9,851 nt of DNA from an uncultured Porphyromonadaceae bacterium (GTDB lineage Bacteria > Bacteroidota > Bacteroidia > Bacteroidales > Muribaculaceae), in NCBI GenBank assembly GCA_905202215.1, contig CAJKRG010000069.1:1-9851 (forward strand). Reading direction: 5' to 3'. This document shows positions 6,528-9,851 of the stretch, piece after piece. Position 1 is the first letter of the stretch. The number at the start of each line of letters is the position of its first letter. The notes under the pieces are model-generated. The model worked only from the letters and a program-made list of their open reading frames with translations, had not been told where the DNA came from and made no database searches. The translations under genes and the position numbers were made by a program.

Positions 6528-8315
6528 TCAGGCGAGCGGGAGGGTGTGCTCTGCGAGCCATGCGCGTTCCTCCTCGGTGTCGAGTGCCGGAGTGAGGCGT
6601 TCGCGGACAGCGGCATGATAGTTGTCTACCCAGGCGATTTCTTCGGGCGTCATTATGGCGAGATCGAAGAGCGATCGGTCGAAGGGGAAAAGGGTAAGAG
6701 TCTCAAATCCGAGGAAGGATCCGAACTCGGTTTCCATCACCGGTATGCACAGGACGAGATTCTCGCAGCGGATACCATGGACGTTCTCGCGATATACGCC
6801 CGGTTCGTTTGACGTGATCGATCCGGGACGCAGAGGTGCTTCCACATTGTTGAGGCGGATGCTGTGCGGGCCTTCATGCACGCTCAGGAAGTGTCCTACA
6901 CCGTGGCCTGTGCCGTGAAGATAGCTCAGCCCGTTTTTCCAGAGGAATTGACGTGCTATGGCGTCGAGCTGGGCACCGCGAGTGCCGGAAGGAAATATTG
7001 TCGTGCCAAGAGCGATATGACCTTTCATCACCAGGGTGAAATCGCGTTTCTCCTCAGCTGTAGGAGTACCCAGAGCTATGGTGCGGGTGATATCGGTGGT
7101 GCCGTCGAGATATTGGGCTCCCGAGTCGATCAGCAGCAGTCCTTCAGGAGCGAGCACGGAATCGGTTTCAGGAGTTGCCTCGTAGTGTACTATCGCTCCG
7201 TGGGGGCCATAACCGGCTATGGTGCCGAAACTCTCTTCAAAAAAGAGCGGCTGGGCCGAACGATGCTTGTGAAGCAATGTATCGACGTCCATTTCGGTTG
7301 TGCGTTCGCCCTTTTTCATCCGGTTTTCAAGTTCCATAAAGGCCTTGACGAGTGCGACGCCGTCGCGTACCATGGCGTGGCGTACACCGTCGAGCTGGAC
7401 TTCATTTTTCACAGACTTCATTACGGCGGCGGGTGACACTGAAACTTTGACCGAGCGCGCTCCGAGAATGTCGACAACCGCGCCCGAAGTGTGAGATGGA
7501 TCTATGAGTACTTTAGTGTCTGGAGCAAGAGAGGCAAGAAATGCGGCGACATCGCCGTATGGCCGAGTCTCCACGCCCTGCGATGTGAGGTAGTTCCGGG
7601 TTTCGTCGGTAAGTTTGGCCGGAGATATGAACAGTACCTTGAGGCTTTTCGAAAGGTATAGATAGGATGTCGCCACAGGGGTATGTCGCACATCGTTGGA
7701 GCGGATATTGAGAGTCCACGCTATTTCGTCGAGGGCCGAAATGAAAACAGCTTGCGCTCCTTCGTTTTCGGCATGATGGAGCATGTCGGCCATTTTCTCG
7801 TAGGCCGATCGTCCGGCATATTTTTCGTCGTGTATGAATATCTTCCCGTCGGGAAGTGCGGGGCGGTCTTTCCAGAGACGGTCGACAGTGTCGAAGTGAC
7901 AGTCGAGTGTTATGTCGCTTTTGGCGAGTGCCGCGGCCATGTCCTCGATGGCGGGGGCGGAGAACAGCATGCCGTCTACACCGACCTTGTCGCCTGCTTT
8001 AAGAGCTGAACACATATAGGTGGTGATGGAGGGAGTTTCTTCAAGACCGTCTTTCATCAGGATAATGCCGGAACCCTGCAACTGGTCGGCGGCCTGAAGG
8101 AAGTAGCGCGAATCGGTCCAGAGGAGTGCGGTGTCGAGTGTTACGACAAGATCTCCGGCCGAGCCGCTGAAGCCTGAAAACCAACGGCGAGCCTGCCAGT
8201 GGGGTGCGAGATATTCGCCGAGGTGCGGATCGGCCTGAGGTATGATGACTGCTGCTATGCCGGCTTCCTTCATGAGTCCGCGCAACGCTTCGATTCTTTC
8301 GGTATATATGTTCAT
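6528..8315 (-). CDS. Xaa-Pro aminopeptidase (aminopeptidase P, M24B family)
   Basis: Metallopeptidase that removes an N-terminal residue preceding proline, presumably in the cytosol since no signal peptide is seen. At 595 residues it matches the long, three-domain form (as in human XPNPEP1) rather than the ~440-residue E. coli PepP. It has two creatinase-like N-terminal domains (~1-150, ~155-300) and a C-terminal pita-bread catalytic domain (~305-535), followed by a tail (~540-595). The dinuclear metal ligands are all visible: D397 (LIDSGA), D408 (GTTDIT), H471 (HGTGHGVGHF), E504 (SNEPGVY) and E518 (GIRCENL). H467 and H480 match the supporting histidines. The ATG at 8315 lies just downstream of a -7 promoter element. 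The carbonic anhydrase-like gene follows on the same strand after 49 bp and may share the transcript. Confidence 0.95.
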   Translation of the reverse strand: MNIYTERIEALRGLMKEAGIAAVIIPQADPHLGEYLAPHWQARRWFSGFSGSAGDLVVTLDTALLWTDSRYFLQAADQLQGSGIILMKDGLEETPSITTYMCSALKAGDKVGVDGMLFSAPAIEDMAAALAKSDITLDCHFDTVDRLWKDRPALPDGKIFIHDEKYAGRSAYEKMADMLHHAENEGAQAVFISALDEIAWTLNIRSNDVRHTPVATSYLYLSKSLKVLFISPAKLTDETRNYLTSQGVETRPYGDVAAFLASLAPDTKVLIDPSHTSGAVVDILGARSVKVSVSPAAVMKSVKNEVQLDGVRHAMVRDGVALVKAFMELENRMKKGERTTEMDVDTLLHKHRSAQPLFFEESFGTIAGYGPHGAIVHYEATPETDSVLAPEGLLLIDSGAQYLDGTTDITRTIALGTPTAEEKRDFTLVMKGHIALGTTIFPSGTRGAQLDAIARQFLWKNGLSYLHGTGHGVGHFLSVHEGPHSIRLNNVEAPLRPGSITSNEPGVYRENVHGIRCENLVLCIPVMETEFGSFLGFETLTLFPFDRSLFDLAIMTPEEIAWVDNYHAAVRERLTPALDTEEERAWLAEHTLPLA

Positions 8316-8337
8316 ATGCGTATTTTTATTTTATATG

Positions 8338-8345
8338 CGAAGATA
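8338..8345 (-). promoter_or_regulatory. Putative -7 promoter element of the aminopeptidase P gene
   Basis: TATCTTCG on the minus strand, one base from the Bacteroidetes consensus TAnnTTTG, 22 bp before the start codon. A TTTG (8370-8373) lies 24 bp further upstream, slightly more than the usual 19-21 bp, so the -33 box is uncertain. Confidence 0.5.
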
Positions 8346-8421
8346 CGCATTTCCCCGCAAATGAACATACAAAAAGTTTCAAAAACCTTCTTGTCGGGAG
8401 GGCTGTTACTGCTCTACACGT

Positions 8422-8460
8422 AAAATATGCGCCGAAACTGTGGTTGCAGAGTCGGCGCAT
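8422..8460 (-). terminator. Hairpin terminator downstream of pfkA
   Basis: A 9-bp perfect stem, ATGCGCCGA (8427-8435) with TCGGCGCAT (8452-8460), closes a 16-nt loop and is followed on the minus strand by ATTTTA. It lies 23 bp after the pfkA stop codon, between pfkA and the aminopeptidase promoter. The U-tract is short, so termination may be partial. Confidence 0.65.
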
Positions 8461-8483
8461 TTCTTATGTTGTTGTATGTAAGA

Positions 8484-9464
8484 TCAGATCGAGAGGCGGC
8501 GGAGCGTGTTGAGAAGTTCGCGGTTGATGGGTTTGTCGTTTTTGATGGCTTTTGAGAATGGCACATATACGATCTCATCGTTCTTGATGCCGATCATCAC
8601 ATTGCGCTGGTCTTCCATGAGAGCGTCGATGGCGGCAGCTCCCATGCGGGAGGCAAGTATGCGGTCGTGGGCTGTAGGAGAGCCGCCTCGCTGCAGATGG
8701 CCGAGGATAGATACGCGCACATCGTATCCGGGATATTCGTTCTTGACGCGCTCTGCCAGACCCATTGCCCCGCCGGTGACAGGACTTTCGGCTACAAGGA
8801 CGATAGAGGAGTTTTTGCTCTTGCGGAATCCGTTCTGAATAAGTTCGGCCAATTGGTCGACTTCAGTCGATATTTCGGGAATGATAGCCGCTTCGGCGCC
8901 GGATGCGATTGCACCGTTGAGTGCGAGGAAGCCAGCGTCGCGACCCATGACTTCGATGAAAAAGAGACGTTCGTGCGAGGTCGCGGTGTCGCGAATTTTA
9001 TCGACGCACTCCATGATGGTGTTGAGCGCGGTGTCATATCCGATGGTGGTGTCGGTGCCGTATAGGTCGTTGTCGATTGTGCCGGGAAGACCGATGATCG
9101 GGAAATTGAACTCGTTGGCGAATATGCGGGCGCCTGTCAGAGAACCGTCGCCTCCGATTACCACGAGGGCATCGATCTCATGACGGCGGATTACGTCGTA
9201 AGCCAGCTGACGGCCTTCGGGAGTCTGGAATTCCTTGCAGCGGGCTGTCTTGAGAATCGTGCCGCCCTGCTGTATGATATTCGATACATTCTGAGTCCGG
9301 AAATCGACTATCTCATCGGCGATAAGTCCGCGATAGCCTCGATATATACCCTTGACTTTAAGCCCGCTGAATATAGCCGAACGGGTGACGGCACGAATTG
9401 CGGCGTTCATGCCGGGGGCGTCGCCTCCGGAAGTAAGTATGCCGATACACTTGATTTCTGCCAT
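8484..9464 (-). CDS. pfkA: ATP-dependent 6-phosphofructokinase
   Basis: Phosphorylates fructose 6-phosphate to fructose 1,6-bisphosphate, the committed step of glycolysis. The 326-residue length is close to the E. coli and Bacillus enzymes. Motifs: ILTSGGDAPGMNAAIR (9-24), the nucleotide loop GGDGS (104-108), PGTIDND (127-133) with the catalytic aspartate D131, MGRDAG, and LGHLQRGGSP. The glycines in GGDGS and PGTIDND are those of ATP-using enzymes; pyrophosphate-using relatives have GGDDS and PKTIDND. The frame stays open upstream to 9746, but the extension runs antisense through tRNA-Ser and past the promoter. The ATG at 9462-9464, encoding MAEIKCIGIL, is the real start. A -7 element lies 27 bp upstream and a hairpin terminator follows the stop. 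Confidence 0.96.
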   Translation of the reverse strand: MAEIKCIGILTSGGDAPGMNAAIRAVTRSAIFSGLKVKGIYRGYRGLIADEIVDFRTQNVSNIIQQGGTILKTARCKEFQTPEGRQLAYDVIRRHEIDALVVIGGDGSLTGARIFANEFNFPIIGLPGTIDNDLYGTDTTIGYDTALNTIMECVDKIRDTATSHERLFFIEVMGRDAGFLALNGAIASGAEAAIIPEISTEVDQLAELIQNGFRKSKNSSIVLVAESPVTGGAMGLAERVKNEYPGYDVRVSILGHLQRGGSPTAHDRILASRMGAAAIDALMEDQRNVMIGIKNDEIVYVPFSKAIKNDKPINRELLNTLRRLSI

Positions 9465-9491
9465 TGTTTTTTCGATACTTGTTTTGGTAGG

Positions 9492-9499
9492 CAAAATTA
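9492..9499 (-). promoter_or_regulatory. Putative -7 promoter element of pfkA
   Basis: TAATTTTG on the minus strand matches the Bacteroidetes consensus TAnnTTTG exactly. The implied transcription start near 9485 leaves a ~20-nt leader before the ATG at 9464. No clear TTTG -33 box is seen at the usual distance. Confidence 0.6.
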
Positions 9500-9552
9500 G
9501 CAAAAAGAATCCGATTATAGCGCTCGTTGAAAAAATATTGCAAAAAATCACG

Positions 9553-9591
9553 TTGCTTTTATGCTCAATCCAAAAAAGTTTCTTAACTTTG
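9553..9591 (+). promoter_or_regulatory. Putative promoter of tRNA-Ser
   Basis: On the plus strand TAACTTTG (9584-9591) is an exact TAnnTTTG -7 element, about 48 bp before the mature tRNA 5' end. TTGCTTTT (9553-9560) is a candidate -33 region, but the 23-bp gap is longer than usual. The divergent pfkA -7 element lies ~85 bp away in the same intergenic region. Confidence 0.6.
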
Positions 9592-9639
9592 CAACCGCAA
9601 ACAAGGCAAGATGGCTTGTCTGCGTATAAAGACCAGAAA

Positions 9640-9726
9640 GGAAAGGTGCCGGAGTGGTCGATCGGGGCGGTCTCGAAAACCGTTGTACCCTTGCGGGTAC
9701 CCAGGGTTCGAATCCCTGCCTTTCCG
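9640..9726 (+). tRNA. tRNA-Ser (anticodon CGA)
   Basis: An 87-nt class II tRNA that folds completely. The acceptor stem pairs GGAAAGG (9640-9646) with CCTTTCC (9719-9725), with discriminator G9726. The D stem is CCG/CGG. The anticodon stem is GCGGT/ACCGT, with loop CTCGAAA holding CGA at 9674-9676, which reads UCG. The long variable arm GTACCC/GGGTAC is typical of serine tRNA. The T arm is CAGGG/CCCTG with TTCGAAT. The 3' CCA is not encoded. Confidence 0.96.
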
Positions 9727-9737
9727 CTGAAAAGTTT

Positions 9738-9772
9738 GAAGCTCACTGAAAACAGTGAGCTTCTTTCATTTT
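9738..9772 (+). terminator. Rho-independent terminator after tRNA-Ser
   Basis: A perfect 11-bp stem, GAAGCTCACTG (9738-9748) with CAGTGAGCTTC (9753-9763), has a 4-nt AAAA loop and is followed by TTTCATTTT. It starts 11 bp after the tRNA and should end its transcript. The remaining 79 bp to the window edge show no gene or motif I can support. Confidence 0.85.
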
Positions 9773-9851
9773 AAAAGGTTCCCAAAGCGGTTTGGTATTT
9801 GGGGTCAGCGGATTTTCTCGGTGGGTGGGGATATGTCGGAGTATAGTGTTA

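Noticed and set aside
6864..7436. 190-residue plus-strand open frame
   Set aside because: Antisense to the catalytic domain of aminopeptidase P, where all metal ligands are preserved on the minus strand.
9773..9851. tRNA-Ser 3' end as an integration site of a mobile element
   Set aside because: tRNA genes are common attachment sites, but the 79 bp beyond the terminator show no repeat of the tRNA 3' end and no integrase.

Overview
The window looks like a chromosomal segment of a Bacteroidota bacterium, most likely order Bacteroidales (a Bacteroides/Muribaculaceae-type genome; family level is a guess). Reasons: several start regions carry the Bacteroidetes -7 promoter element TAnnTTTG, and Shine-Dalgarno sequences are weak or absent. 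A ~595-residue two-domain-plus aminopeptidase P, an ATP-type PfkA and a gamma carbonic anhydrase/PASTA/RluD cluster also fit. All protein genes lie on the minus strand; a single tRNA-Ser lies on the plus strand at the right end.

Right to left, in the direction of transcription: pfkA (8484-9464) has its own promoter, shared divergently with tRNA-Ser(CGA) at 9640-9726, and ends in a hairpin terminator. Next is a Xaa-Pro aminopeptidase (6528-8315) with its own -7 element. It is followed 49 bp later by three tightly coupled genes: a gamma-class carbonic anhydrase-like protein, a membrane-anchored two-PASTA protein and an RluD-type pseudouridine synthase. The last two junctions are ATGA stop/start overlaps.

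A near-perfect Bacteroidetes promoter at 4133-4164 then starts a second unit. It comprises a 104-residue two-helix membrane protein (3774-4088), a 966-residue STAND-type NTPase with an N-terminal DUF4062 domain (858-3758), and shikimate dehydrogenase aroE (64-855), whose start lies 2 bp beyond the NTPase stop. The NTPase and small membrane protein form the accessory, possibly defensive or signalling, part of the window; everything else is housekeeping metabolism, RNA modification or proteolysis.

The NTPase is the most interesting gene. Its N-terminal motifs resemble the N-terminus of eukaryotic TEP1/NPHP3-type proteins. It has a strongly hydrophobic segment between Walker A and Walker B, and its base composition shifts from GC-rich at the 5' end to AT-rich at the 3' end. 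Its function cannot be read from sequence alone. No CRISPR array, insertion sequence, integrase or rRNA was seen, and no gene-free stretch exceeds 300 bp.
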